A stretch of 64,000 nucleotides of DNA from Actinoplanes sp. SE50/110 (GTDB lineage: Bacteria; Actinomycetota; Actinomycetes; Mycobacteriales; Micromonosporaceae): positions 160,001-224,000 of the forward strand of contig NZ_LT827010.1 of the NCBI RefSeq assembly GCF_900119315.1, written 5' to 3'. The first letter of the stretch is position 1. Every line of letters begins with the position of its first letter. A program made the position numbers and the translations under genes. The notes under the pieces are model-generated. The model worked only from the letters and a program-made list of their open reading frames with translations, did no database searches and had not been told where the DNA came from. Of this stretch, positions 45,259 to 55,417 are shown piece after piece.

Positions 45259-46171
45259 CGAGCACCCCCATCCGTTACTCGCACCGCCGGCCAGTGTGCT
45301 GCCGGACACTGAGGAAGGTTCAGCACTCGAAAGGTAAACACGGGGTTACGGCCGACTGCCGCAGTCGTCCAGCCAGTTTCCCGGGCCGCCTAGGCGACGT
45401 CAATTCCCCGATTGAGGCATTTAAAAGCCGGACGGCCTATGGGTTCCGGCTCGGCGCCGGTTGGAAGGTCCGTCGAGTATTAGCGCGCACAGCTCGGCCG
45501 GTGCCTGGTCACGGCCTCGCGGAGGGCGGCCTTAGTCGCCGCGCCGACCTCGGACAGTCCGGTGTGGCGCACGGAGCGGGTTCGACCATCTCGGCGCCCC
45601 GGCCGGCCCGGGTCGCGTGGCCCACCGAATGCGATTTTCATCCTTCGTAGTGGTTGGCATCGAGTCGTGCAGCAGAGGATGGCGTACGTTAATCAGCATG
45701 GCGTCGTGGTGGATCCGCTGGCGCTGTCCTTGCGCGTAGCTCCGCCGCACGCCCACCGTCCGTCTGGCTCTGAGCGCGGAGTAGCGATCTCATTGGGTCA
45801 CGGGTGTTGGCTGACGATTCACTTCCAGAGGCAGGTGCACGGATTTGCCGCAGACAACGCGCGCTCGGCTCTCGGCAGATCGTCACCATCCGTGATGAGT
45901 CCACCAAGAGTGCGCCAGAGTCCATCAACCTCTCACTCAACAACACGGACTCTCCCGATCCTCGGGCCCAGCAACCGGGGCCTGCGGCGGAAGCGGCGTC
46001 GCCGCCACAGGAACCTCGGTGCCTGGTCCGGCCAGTAGCCGTCGGCCAATGTCCACCGCGAGTCCGATTGCGCCCGCCCTGGCCGACAGACGATCGGTGA
46101 TCACCGAACCGGCTGGGGCACTGTGTGGCACGATCTTCCACGGTGGGGCCCACCGGCACAGGAAGATCAGG
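45259..46171. other. Gene-poor stretch upstream of the cassette
   Basis: About 900 bp in which I find no gene with credible start, codon pattern or protein motif. Long open frames on either strand are of the kind GC-rich DNA produces by chance. The promoter of the hydrolase-caspase-giant operon should lie at its left end (a TTGACG hexamer occurs on the minus strand near 45405). Confidence 0.5.
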
Positions 46172-46779
46172 ATGGATACGACGGAAGGCAGCACGACTAC
46201 GGTGACTGATCCACGTCCGCGGCCAAAGCGCCGCCGCCGGTTGGTGATCGCCGCCGTCGTGCTTGTTGCCGCAGTGGGCGCCACCTCCTTCGTGTGGTGG
46301 GGCAACCCTCGGATGGGCGAGGGCAGCGTGATCAGTCCTGGGGAGGGCATGTCGTGGGCCAACGACGGCGTGACGGAGACCCGAATGGTGGTGCGTGGCA
46401 GGCACGCCGCGACGGTAACCGCCACCTTCAGCGTCCGCAACGACGGTCACCTGCCCTTCACCGTGCACGGCCTCGACGCGTCGACACGGTCGAATGGCTC
46501 TCACATCAGCAGGTCACCTTCGTGGCGGGCGTCCCCGGATTCGATAAGTCGGCGACCGCACTGAAGCAGGTGACGCTGGCCCCCGAAGAGGAGGCGACCG
46601 TCCAGTGGTCGCTGACCATGACGTGCCAGCCGACCATGGCGGAAGGCAGCTTCATAACCATTGATTCCCTCCGGTTCAGGATTAGCTGGCTGGGCATCGC
46701 CACTACCCGTGATCTTCCCCTCGATCGGCCGATCACTTTCACCGGTGACAACGAGGTCCCCGGCGTCCCCGTTTGCTGA
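46172..46779 (+). pseudogene. Membrane-anchored protein gene with a frameshift
   Basis: The first part starts at ATG 46172 (AGGAAG 8 bases upstream) and encodes a basic head, one helix (RRRLVIAAVVLVAAVGATSFVWW) and a domain up to 'NDGHLPFTVHGLD'. The rest, 'VDTVEWLSHQQVTFVAGVPGFDK' to 'VPGVPVC' stop, is in another frame. One base lost near 46477 would restore a ~200-residue membrane-anchored protein. Unknown family. It may be a true pseudogene or a sequencing error. Confidence 0.6.
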
Positions 46780-46982
46780 CCGATCCACTCTGGCTGAGCC
46801 TGATCGACAACGCCTGTGACCCCCACGCACCTGTGTTCGCCGGACGTCCTGGATATCGCCAGGTTGGCAACAGGGCTCTTCGTCGAGTGCCTCGGCGCAA
46901 CGACGACTGACGACCTGGTGACGCAGTGGGCGATCCGCCCCTTTCGCGATCGCCTCTGGAACGGACATCCCGCGGAGCGGCA

Positions 46983-47570
46983 TCACGTGGATGGTGCCGG
47001 GTCGGCGAGGCGGGCTTCCAGGTCGGCGATACGCCGGTCTTGAAAGCGGATGTTGGATCGAGCGGCTTTGAGCCGTTCGTCGAGAATCCGGGTGTCGGCG
47101 GTGAGCTGGCGGAGCTGCTGCTTGAGGGTGGTGTTCTCGGTGGTGATCCGCTGGATGCTCTCTTCGGCCCATTCGGTTTCCATGCTGCGAATCTGGCCGA
47201 GGAGCTCGCCGATCCGGGCCCGCTGGGTGAGGATTTCGGTGCGCGCGGCTTTGAGAGCGTCTTCGGCGTTGAGCGCCCGTTCGCGCCAGGTCGCCTCACG
47301 TCCGACGGCCTGGTCGTCGAGGACCTGGCTGCGCCGTTCGCCGGCTTCGGCCATGGCGTCGGAGACTGCGACTTTGGCCTGTGGGTTGGCGTAGAGGAAG
47401 GTGCGGGAAACGGTTGCCCGGCGGGCGACGGCGGCGACGCTGATCGGCAGCCCTTCGCGGCGGAGGCGGGCGAGGGCGTCGTGCACCCGTGCGATGTTGG
47501 CCTCGGTGCTGCGGCGCCGGGCTGCTAAGGCCGCAGCCGTGCGGAGATCGGGAACGGCGGCGTTGTTCAT
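46983..47570 (-). CDS. TnpC-like (DUF6262) coiled-coil protein
   Basis: 195 residues. An N-terminal HTH-like region (ARLRREGLPISVAAVARRATVSRTFLYANP, about 30-65) is followed by a long coiled-coil (about 85-190). This is the pattern of DUF6262/TnpC proteins that accompany the TnpA/TnpB recombinases of Tn554-type elements and are thought to modulate insertion. The start overlaps the end of the neighbouring recombinase gene by 4 bp. Confidence 0.82.
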   Translation of the reverse strand: MNNAAVPDLRTAAALAARRRSTEANIARVHDALARLRREGLPISVAAVARRATVSRTFLYANPQAKVAVSDAMAEAGERRSQVLDDQAVGREATWRERALNAEDALKAARTEILTQRARIGELLGQIRSMETEWAEESIQRITTENTTLKQQLRQLTADTRILDERLKAARSNIRFQDRRIADLEARLADPAPST

Positions 47571-49414
47571 GCGCAGGGTTCCTCCCGCTCGTCGGCGATG
47601 CCGTCGTCGTATGTCATCGCTTCGGTGGCTACCGCGTCAGCCAGGTCTGTGGCGCGGAAGGCGGTCGACCACATGCGGTGGAAGTAGTCCTGCGGCCTGC
47701 GCAGATCGAGTGCGAGAGCGTCCTGCAGCAGGCCGAGCCCAGCGAGGGCCTTCTCCAGGCCGTCGATAGCGCGGGCGGTGGGCTCGAAGACTTGGTGCAG
47801 GTAGTCCGCGGTGGCATCGTCCGGGGCGCGTTCCGCGATGGACATCCACTGCTCGCGTTTGCGGCGCCAGTAGAGCAGGTCGGCACCGGAGAGCACGAAC
47901 TTGTCGCAGGTATGGCAGTTCAGATTCCAGGGGCAGGCGCCGCCGTCGACCACGGGCTGGAAGGTGCAGAAGCCGCCCTCGGCCAGCATGCTGCGGCGGG
48001 TGAGATCCAGAGCGAGGGCTTGGGCCTCGTGCCGGTCGAGTGGGGTGGTGCCGGTGGACAGCATCTCGCCGGGTCGGGCAGCTCCGGGGCCGGAGACCCC
48101 GACGTGCTGCAGCACGTCCTCGATCTCCGAGACGGCGACTTTCGCGTAGTGCTCGGTCATCCGGTTCGAGACGTGTCCGAGGAACCGTTTGATGTGGTGC
48201 AGGCCGGCCCCGTTGGCCAGTAACTTGGTCGCCAGAGTGTGCCGAGCCTGGTGGGTGACACAGGAGCCCAGCTCGAGTTCGGATACCCAGGCCTTGAAGG
48301 CGGCTCCGTACCAGCCGTAGCTGAGCGAACGCGCGAAGCCGGGGTTGTGTTTCGGGGCGGGGAACAGAGCCATCCGAGCCCGCTCCGGTGGGGTCGCGGG
48401 ATGACCGAATCGGCCCTCGAAACGGGCCAAAGTCTGGCGTTGCCGTTCAAGGATGCGCTGGTAGGTGTACTCCGGGATGCGGATGGCCTGGTCGTAGTTG
48501 CCGACCTTGGTCTGGTCGTGCCATAGCATGGGCAGCTTGCTGTAGCGGCCGACGCAGTCCAGGCTCAGCTTGATCACTTCGCTGGCCCGGCGGCCGGTCA
48601 CGATGATGATCTCCCAAATATCGCGTAGGCCTCGGTCTGCGGGATCGTGCACATCGGCGAAGCGCCGGAGGTTGTCCTCAGCTGCCAGAGCTTGGGCGAC
48701 GTCGTCAGTGAACGGGCTGCGGGTCCGATGGGTGCCGGTGCCCATTGACGGGAAGGCGACGACGAAGTCGCGGTTTAGGCCGATGCGGTCGGTCTCCCCG
48801 CGTTCCAGTGCCCACCGCATGATTTTGCGAGCGTGGCTGAAGATGAAGTGCAGTGTCGTCTCGGTGACGGTGCTGGCTTTGCCCGTCTTCAGTCGCACGA
48901 CCAGCGAGGGCAGTTGGTGGCGGGCTCGATGACGCTGATCGGCCAGGAACCGGTGGAAATGATCGGCATGCAGGCGTGTCGGGTCGTGCCCGCCGCTCTC
49001 GGCGGCGACCTCGAGATAGGCGCTCAGTTCGAGGCAGGCACGCCGCGTGTCGTCGTAAGGGCCCTTGGTGCGCGGACTGCCCGGGGTGCGCAGCTGGTCG
49101 GCGACGTAGTCCCACAGAAGATCGCGCAGCCATCGCTGGGTCACCCCGGTCAGGTCGTAGTGGCTGGAGAAGCCGCGAATGCTGGTGCCGAAGTGATCCA
49201 GTTCGAGGTAGCCGGCTTCTCGGGTCTGCGCTGGCGTCACGTAGACCACCCGTAGGGACTGCAGCATCGCCTGGGCGATGCTCTGCGACCGGCTGGGCAG
49301 GCTGGCCACGTCGACGTCGGTCAGCGTGTCGAGCGTCCGGCAGCCGTTTACCAGGGTTTGCACTGCCGCCGGCGTCCAACGGCAACGGATGTTGTCCTGA
49401 AGACGAGCGAACAA
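47567..49414 (-). CDS. Tn554 TnpB-like tyrosine recombinase, 5' end truncated
   Basis: 615 residues in the open frame, first start TTG 49414, but the reading continues without a stop to ~49453, where it collides with the integrase tail on the other strand. The true N-terminus is therefore probably lost. The catalytic domain has Arg in VTGRRASEVIKL, His-x-x-Arg in HQARHT, LGHVSNRMTEHYAKV. A Cys-rich tail (CPWNLNCHTCDKF) resembles that of the 25963-28287 recombinase, though the two are only distantly alike. No TnpA partner is left, so the element is defective. Confidence 0.8.
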   Translation of the reverse strand: MFARLQDNIRCRWTPAAVQTLVNGCRTLDTLTDVDVASLPSRSQSIAQAMLQSLRVVYVTPAQTREAGYLELDHFGTSIRGFSSHYDLTGVTQRWLRDLLWDYVADQLRTPGSPRTKGPYDDTRRACLELSAYLEVAAESGGHDPTRLHADHFHRFLADQRHRARHQLPSLVVRLKTGKASTVTETTLHFIFSHARKIMRWALERGETDRIGLNRDFVVAFPSMGTGTHRTRSPFTDDVAQALAAEDNLRRFADVHDPADRGLRDIWEIIIVTGRRASEVIKLSLDCVGRYSKLPMLWHDQTKVGNYDQAIRIPEYTYQRILERQRQTLARFEGRFGHPATPPERARMALFPAPKHNPGFARSLSYGWYGAAFKAWVSELELGSCVTHQARHTLATKLLANGAGLHHIKRFLGHVSNRMTEHYAKVAVSEIEDVLQHVGVSGPGAARPGEMLSTGTTPLDRHEAQALALDLTRRSMLAEGGFCTFQPVVDGGACPWNLNCHTCDKFVLSGADLLYWRRKREQWMSIAERAPDDATADYLHQVFEPTARAIDGLEKALAGLGLLQDALALDLRRPQDYFHRMWSTAFRATDLADAVATEAMTYDDGIADEREEPCA

Positions 49415-49454
49415 CGCCCACTGCAGCTCAGCCTGTAGGAGCGGATGGTCGTCC

Positions 49455-49746
49455 AGTGCGCCCGGACTGGCTCACTCACCGCTTTCACGTGCTGGTCGTC
49501 AGGTTCGGGCTGCCACTGGTCCGGTTGCATGATCTGCGGCATGGTGCGGCGAGTCTGGCGGGTGCGGCTGGTGTCGAGTTGAAGGTGATTCAGCATGATC
49601 TCGGCCATTCCAGCGCGGTGACCACGGCGGACACGTATTGGACGGTCTTCCGGGAGCTGGCTCACCAGGCGGTGGCGGTGACGGCGGGATTGCTGCGGAC
49701 ACATGCTCGGTTCCGGCTGCGGCTAGAAGCGGCGTCGCAGGCGTGA
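49455..49746 (+). pseudogene. Integrase C-terminal fragment (third copy)
   Basis: Encodes 'RPDWLTHRFHVLVVRFGLPLVRLHDLRHGAASLAGAAG...HSSAVTTADTYWTVFRELAHQAV...', collinear with the last ~97 codons of the integrase at 5135-6445 (from 6153). The homology stops at the termination codon, unlike the second copy. The HxxR box and Tyr are present, but the rest of the protein is missing. Confidence 0.92.
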
Positions 49747-49909
49747 TTGGCCAGTGGTGGCCGGACGTAGACAGGTTCGGGCCGGCCGCCATGAGCTCGC
49801 CTGTGTGTTAGTGGGCCGGGTCGCCCGGTCACCGGGCGACCCGGTGCCCCTTGGTGCAGACCGGCTTGTGCGGTGCCGGGCGGGCGAGCCTACCCGGCAC
49901 TGCGGGTGG

Positions 49910-52066
49910 TCAGTTCAGATGGAAGCGGTAGGTGTAGGAGTATTCGCCGTCGGTGCCGCCGCCGTCGGGCACGTCGAGATGGTCGGCGGTGACGCTCAGC
50001 CCGTCGGCGGCGATGAGGTAGGGAACGTAAGCCGGCGGATCGCCGTCCGCGATGGTGGCGGGTGCCCACCGCCAGCCCTTCTCGGTCGTCGTGTCGCTGT
50101 ACTCGTCGCAGGCGATGGGGAAGGAGAACTTGTGGTGCGTGACCGCGGGCAATCCGCCGAATCGGTAGTGCCGGTACTCGAGTCCGCCCGGTAGCACGTT
50201 GACGAACAGGTGCAGGCCGATCTCGAATGGGGGTGAGAGGTTGGGCAGCGCGCTGGTGGCGTTTCCGTGCCCTGCGCAGTGGTCTCCGTCTACTTCGTGG
50301 ATCTGTTCGTTGATGGTGCTGGTCCCGCCGGTGACCGGGAACGTCCACCCCTGGAAGGCGTGCTGTCCGGCAAGGTGTGAGCTGGTCTGTCCGGACAGTC
50401 CGGTGGGTACCGGGGCACCGAAGGTCAGTGAGGTCGACACGGCGAGGTCGCTGTCGGAATCGGCGTAGCTGTTGCGCACGCCGCCGCCAGGGTCGACCTT
50501 TGCGCAGCCGATGTTCGACGCCTGGATCGTCGGATCCTTCTCGGCCGGCGAGACCTGCGCCGTGGCATCAATGCGGGCGTTGGTGACGATCACCACGAGG
50601 TCCTCGACGTGCTGCTCGTATACGTCGCGGCACCAGGCCCGCCAGGGCTGTTCGGTCAGGTCCTCGTCATGCCAGTAGCCTTGGATTTTGACGAGCGCCT
50701 GCACGTGCAGACCGGCCGGGGCGGCGCCCGGCAGGTCCTGTTCGACGAGGCTCTGCCCGTCCATGCCCACCACGGGATCCTCGCTGTGGGTGTTGATCTG
50801 GCTCAGCCGGTACGTCCACCCGTTGTGGAATACCAGAGAGCGGATGTGGTCGTCGTCGACGGACACGTGGAAGTAGGCGGAGGACAGGGGCGGCAGCCGT
50901 AGCGGTGTGCTCCCGGCGGTTCCGGGTGTGGCGATCTGCAGCGGGTACAGCACGTCCGGTGCGCCGCCAAGCTCGAGCCGGTGGTCGGTGACGGCCGGCT
51001 GGACTCCCAAGAACCGCCCGTCCCAGGCGGCGTAGGAATTGTCCGAAGGCACCGCGGCGTTGTAGTCCCCGTTCCAGTGGTACCGGGCGAACTCGGGCCA
51101 GCGGTGGTCCAACCCGCCGACCGCGACGTCCACGGCCTCGGTGGCCGAGGTAGACGGCGTCGTACCGAACAGCTCCCAGATCCGGCGCAGTGTCTGCGGA
51201 GCCGGCTTGTCCTTGTCCACGACGTGCTGGATATACCAAGGGAACAGGAATTCGCCGTACCAGCGCGTGCTGGGTTCCTCGGGCATGCCTTGTGACGGTG
51301 TCGGCATGAAAAAGGATTTCGCCATGGACAGCGGATGGTCGCCGGTCGGGATGACGTACTGTTCCGCCCACGTCGCGCTCGCCTCGTACCACCAGGCGTC
51401 GTTGTCCGGGATGTCCCCGCCGCACCGGTACGAGTTCTCTACCGCATGCATGAATTCGTGCACCGCGTTGTACCCCATCCCAGCGGCACCAATTGCATCG
51501 TTGATTTCGATCCAGCTGGCGCAGCCCGCGACACCCGAATCCGCAGGGTAGGGGTTTGTTTGCGCTGCGCGAACGAGCTTCGGATCACCGTCGGGATGCC
51601 CGGCGTCACCGAAGGGCACCACAAACACGTCGAGCCGACCGTCGCCGCGATCAGGGTAGGTCACACCATCGGCGCATTTGGCCCGGGCGGGGCGTAGATC
51701 CGACAGCGGAGCCAGGAAACTCAATGCGGGATCCGCGACGAGCTTTCCGTAAGCCTGCTCCATCGCCTGTGCGACACCCATCGCCAGGTCGCGTTCCGGT
51801 GTTCCGGCGGCCGACGAGAACCACACCCGCGCGTGCGCCGATGAGACATCGGTCAGATCGGTACGGCACCGATCATCTAGCAATGGCGCGGCCGTGCCGG
51901 CCGCAGCTGGCACGGCCGCACCCAGGACTACCGCCATGGCGCACACCGCCAGCCCGACCAGCGCTAACCCCTGCATCGAACCCCGGCCGCGCGCCCATGC
52001 GAAACTGAGCGCTGCGCCTTGTCGTCGATGGCGCAAGGGTGCGCCCCTGCCTTCTTTTAGAACCAT
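49910..52066 (-). CDS. Secreted zinc metallopeptidase-like protein
   Basis: 718 residues. ATG 52066 has a strong GGGGAGGGG site. A long basic head precedes the signal helix (about 31-55, ending AAAG). The catalytic motif HEFMH (HExxH) lies at about residue 215, and a downstream 'WWYEASATWAEQYV' gives the gluzincin-type third ligand Glu. The C-terminal ~400 residues are strand-rich with paired Cys, probably binding modules. It is likely an extracellular gluzincin protease. Neighbours give no pathway clue. Confidence 0.8.
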   Translation of the reverse strand: MVLKEGRGAPLRHRRQGAALSFAWARGRGSMQGLALVGLAVCAMAVVLGAAVPAAAGTAAPLLDDRCRTDLTDVSSAHARVWFSSAAGTPERDLAMGVAQAMEQAYGKLVADPALSFLAPLSDLRPARAKCADGVTYPDRGDGRLDVFVVPFGDAGHPDGDPKLVRAAQTNPYPADSGVAGCASWIEINDAIGAAGMGYNAVHEFMHAVENSYRCGGDIPDNDAWWYEASATWAEQYVIPTGDHPLSMAKSFFMPTPSQGMPEEPSTRWYGEFLFPWYIQHVVDKDKPAPQTLRRIWELFGTTPSTSATEAVDVAVGGLDHRWPEFARYHWNGDYNAAVPSDNSYAAWDGRFLGVQPAVTDHRLELGGAPDVLYPLQIATPGTAGSTPLRLPPLSSAYFHVSVDDDHIRSLVFHNGWTYRLSQINTHSEDPVVGMDGQSLVEQDLPGAAPAGLHVQALVKIQGYWHDEDLTEQPWRAWCRDVYEQHVEDLVVIVTNARIDATAQVSPAEKDPTIQASNIGCAKVDPGGGVRNSYADSDSDLAVSTSLTFGAPVPTGLSGQTSSHLAGQHAFQGWTFPVTGGTSTINEQIHEVDGDHCAGHGNATSALPNLSPPFEIGLHLFVNVLPGGLEYRHYRFGGLPAVTHHKFSFPIACDEYSDTTTEKGWRWAPATIADGDPPAYVPYLIAADGLSVTADHLDVPDGGGTDGEYSYTYRFHLN

Positions 52067-52284
52067 GCTGCCCCTCCCCGTGGATAGCCTCCGGATCGTG
52101 CCGGTGGAGTCCGGATCGCCACGGCGCCGGTCAATCGCGATGTGGCTGCGGATACCGCCGCCGCTTACGGTCGGCCACGGTCACGGCTATTGGCAGGGGT
52201 CAGTCAAGTATCCGTGTTTGTGTATCTCGTTGTTGGAGGACACCCTCGGTGTCGTCGGTTGGCACACTTCGGCGCTGAGCGGAT

Positions 52285-52560
52285 GTGGGCTACGGGCAAG
52301 AGCTTGACCAGCCCTTGGTAGCCGTCCACGACGCGATCGCCGGCACCCTTAAGGTCCTCATGATCATGGTCGACTTCGCGCAGATCAGCTTCTGCGACTC
52401 GTCAGGTATGGCAGTCTCGACCATGCCCACGGCGAGGCCCGGCGACGCAGGCATCACCCTGCGCCTGGTGTTCCCACAACCGGCAGTCCGCCGGGTATGG
52501 GACTTGCTGCCCCTCACCGACCGGCTCGGACCGACCTCGCCGGAGGATACTGAATCCGGC
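52285..52560 (+). pseudogene. Decayed STAS-domain (anti-sigma factor antagonist) gene
   Basis: The frame 'PLVAVHDAIAGTLKVLMIMVDFAQISFCDSSGMAVSTM...LRLVFPQPAVRRVWDLLPLTDRL' preserves most of a STAS domain, including the phosphorylated-serine motif CDSSGM. The start and first strands are disturbed, and the open frame runs on into unrelated sequence. A transmembrane-like remnant follows (52580-52760), but 52561-53040 holds no gene I can defend. Confidence 0.55.
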
Positions 52561-53040
52561 CTTCGCACCTGCCGACGCCGCCATGTCCTCGTACCTGCTG
52601 GTCTCCAAGATCCGCCACTGGAAATTTCGGGACGGCAGCCGGCAAGCTACCGACGCCACGCCTCCCTGATCGGTCGACAACACCGCGCGTTCATGGCAGC
52701 TGGGGATGGCGCTCACCGCCGTCGTTTCGGCACTGCTCATCGCCGCGCTGGTAGTCGTTAGACACTGAGAGCCCGTCCCCGAGCCGCCTCCACCAAAGCG
52801 AATCTGAGTCGATCTGCAACGCCCGTCACCGAGGGAGGTCGCAGCGGTTAGCACCCGATCGCTCGGTCGCACGGCCAGCCTCGTCTTATCCTGGCGGCAT
52901 GAACCGGGGCGGCATGGACGGGGCAGTGCACCCCAAGAAGGTGGGCCGGAACCTCAACGTTCTTGCCGTGTCGGGATTCGTCGGTGGCACGGTCGTAATT
53001 CTCGCGCGCAAGGCGGCCCGCCATCGGCGCCGCGGCAGCC

Positions 53041-53591
53041 TTACGACACCGCCAGCGGGCCCGGGACGAGGGCGTCCGCTTCGACCGGACGTTGAAGTCC
53101 AACGGCCCAGCGAGAACATTCGTCCCTTCTACCGACGCGCGCGCCGAGGCGTAGGCCCAGTTGTACGGCGATGAAGGCCTGGATTGCGATGGCGATCAGG
53201 ACTTCGGTGATGGATAGCCGGGTCCGAGGCTGAAGCCGATGGCGAGTTCGTCGAGGCTGATGGCGATGCCCAGGCCGAGGATGGCCATGCCGTGGGCTTT
53301 GCTGAGCTGGCGGACGCGTTCCTCTTCGGCGTCTTCGTCGCCGCCCAGCAACATCCATGCGCCTACTCCGGCCAGTGCGGCGGCGGCGAGGTAGTCCGCG
53401 ATCCCGGCGACAGCGTGCGCGATGGGTGCTCCGATCGCAACGCCGAGCAGCGGCATGCCGGCCTCGAAGGCGACGAACAGGCCGGTGATGCGCCAGCGTT
53501 CGCGGCGTGAGGGGCTCAGCGCGCCGAGCGCGGCCGCGACCGCGAAGGAATCCAGGCCCAACGGCAGGACGAACAGCAGCAGCCGTAACAT
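53041..53591 (-). pseudogene. mntP: Manganese efflux pump MntP gene, frameshifted
   Basis: From ATG 53591 (GAGAAGG upstream), 'MLRLLLFVLPLGLDSFAVAAALGAL' and 'ISLDELAIGFSLG' are the two conserved halves of MntP, each with the key Asp (GLDSF and DELAIG). Near 53222 the frame breaks ('GPGYPSPKS' stop). The other frame goes on with 'ITEVLIAIAIQAFIAVQLGLRLGARVGRR', the next helix and the expected end, then degenerates. MntP would export excess Mn(II) from the cytoplasm. With the loss of the last helix it is likely inactive. 53592-53902 contains no gene. Confidence 0.75.
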
Positions 53592-53902
53592 GTCGAACCC
53601 TTCTCCTGCTTGCTGGCATGGTCCGGGCGGGCCCTGTCGGCCGCTGAGCACCGCTGTGGCATGCCCGGACTCACGGTACGGTCACCAATGCCGCAGACGC
53701 GTCTTCCCGCGCCTGCGGCTGCGGCGGCCTGCGGTGACGGCACGGTTTCCTTGCGATTCGGTCAGTTCTGCGCGACCCCTGTGGGATGCCTGGCCACGAA
53801 GCTTGCCATCGTGTCGTTCTTGGCGGCCTGGAACATGCGGACGCGCTGTCTGCGGACAGACCCAGTAGATCGGTGCCTCTGGGGGTGTGCACGATTCGGT
53901 CT

Positions 53903-55150
53903 CTAGGTGGGTAGGTCGAGCGGGGCGCCGGGTGGTGCGGTGAGTAGTTCAGTGTCGGAGGCCGGTGGTGCCGGGGTGCGCCATTCGGCGAGCAGGACTG
54001 TGGCGTCGTCTTGGAGCTGGTCGTCTTGGTGCTCGTGGATGGCGTGGACCAGGCGCCGAGCGGTTTCGGGCAGGGATAGCTGATCGGCGGCGGCTTTGAC
54101 GGCGAAGTCGATGAGCCGGTCGAGGCCGAACTCGGCGCCGTCCAGGGCGCGGGCTTCGATGATGCCGTCGGTGTAGAGCAGTAGCCGGTCGCCGGGTTCC
54201 AGAACTTCTTCGACGACCAGGGGCGGCCGGTGGCGGCCCATGACTACGGGCAGCGCGGTGGGGGTGGGCAGGATTTTGACGACTTTGCCGTCGCGGATGA
54301 CGATGCCGCTGGGGTGTCCGGCGGAGATGACTTTCAGGGTGCCGGTGCGCTGGTCGAATTCGGCGAGCACGGCGGTGATGAACCCGCCGCGGTCGTAGCC
54401 GTGCACGGCGGTGTCGATGTGGTGATAGGTGGCGGTGAGGTCGAGGCCGGCGCGGCGGGCGTTGCGGTACGCGGCCAGGGCCAGGGAGGCGAGCATGACT
54501 GGGCGCAGGCCGCCGGCGGAGCCGTGCCCGACGGCGTCGAACAGGGCCAGGTGGGCGGTGTCGGCGTTGACGGCGTAGTCGAACGCGTCACCGCCGACGT
54601 CGTACGCCGGTTCCAGGACGCCGCTGATGACCAGGTGGCCGGTGGAGAAGGTGAGCGGAGGCAGTTGGGCGCGTAGCATCTCCGCGGCCAGCTGCATGGG
54701 TTCGCGGCGGCGTACCTGTTCGATGGCGTCGCTGTAGAGGCTGCGGGTGACCACCAGTCCGGCCAGCAGGGACGCCACCGCGGCGCAGCCGTCGAGGGTG
54801 TCGTCGCCCGGCGGGCTGCCGAGGATGAACTCGACGACGCCGAGACGTTCGGCGCCGTCGACCAGTGGCAGCCACAGCCGCACGCCGCCGGGTTCGGTGT
54901 CGCTGACGCAGGGCGCGATTAGAGTGAAGGCTCGGCCGGCCAGGGTGCCGTCGACGGCGAACGGGTCCCGCTGCGGGGCGGTGCCGCCCAGCAGCGGGAT
55001 CAGCAGCCGCTGCTGGTGATCCACCAGGTACAGGATGATCGCGGTGGCGTTGAGCAGCGGCGCCGCACGCATCGCCATCTGGGGCAAATCATCGGGCCGG
55101 GCATGGTGTGACTGGCGCAGCAGCTGCCGCAGCGACTCCGAAGCATTCAT
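53903..55150 (-). CDS. GAF-domain PP2C/SpoIIE-family serine phosphatase
   Basis: 415 residues from ATG 55150 (AGGAAGGAC upstream). A GAF-like sensor domain (about 20-150) precedes a SpoIIE/PP2C phosphatase domain (about 165-385) with metal-binding DVGGDAFDY and FDAVGHGSAGG, YTDGIIEAR, and DDATVLL at the end. It should dephosphorylate STAS anti-sigma antagonists in a partner-switching module; candidates are the STAS proteins at 60456 and 62347. It stands divergent from the receiver-like gene. Confidence 0.93.
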   Translation of the reverse strand: MNASESLRQLLRQSHHARPDDLPQMAMRAAPLLNATAIILYLVDHQQRLLIPLLGGTAPQRDPFAVDGTLAGRAFTLIAPCVSDTEPGGVRLWLPLVDGAERLGVVEFILGSPPGDDTLDGCAAVASLLAGLVVTRSLYSDAIEQVRRREPMQLAAEMLRAQLPPLTFSTGHLVISGVLEPAYDVGGDAFDYAVNADTAHLALFDAVGHGSAGGLRPVMLASLALAAYRNARRAGLDLTATYHHIDTAVHGYDRGGFITAVLAEFDQRTGTLKVISAGHPSGIVIRDGKVVKILPTPTALPVVMGRHRPPLVVEEVLEPGDRLLLYTDGIIEARALDGAEFGLDRLIDFAVKAAADQLSLPETARRLVHAIHEHQDDQLQDDATVLLAEWRTPAPPASDTELLTAPPGAPLDLPT

Positions 55151-55417
55151 GCGGGTCCTTCCTGCCCCGTGGCCTGTGGCGTGCGCCGCGACCCATGGGC
55201 ACGGTCGCGTTTTGTTTCCTGGGTACCCGCCACACCGGCCAGCACATGCTCTGCTCAGGGAGCGTGGCCGACCGGGACCGTGCGGGCCGACGCATCCTAG
55301 CTGTCGCGGTCGCCCCGGGCCGCCTTCAGGGGATCTTCAGCCTGACCACAGCCGTGGTTGCCATGGTGATGCCCTACCGCCCCCGGGCTAAGCCGATGAA
55401 GGAGTAACACTGCCGCC

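Noticed and set aside
45562..46504. Overlapping open frames upstream of the caspase cassette
   Set aside because: No recognisable domain, no ribosome site, low-complexity composition; not called.
52899..53174. Small plus-strand frame of 91 codons
   Set aside because: Basic, no convincing start site or motif, overlaps the mntP remnant.
53592..53720. Possible manganese (yybP-ykoY) riboswitch before mntP
   Set aside because: A GTCCGGGC/GCCCGGAC stem is present, but the conserved loop sequences of the riboswitch are not.
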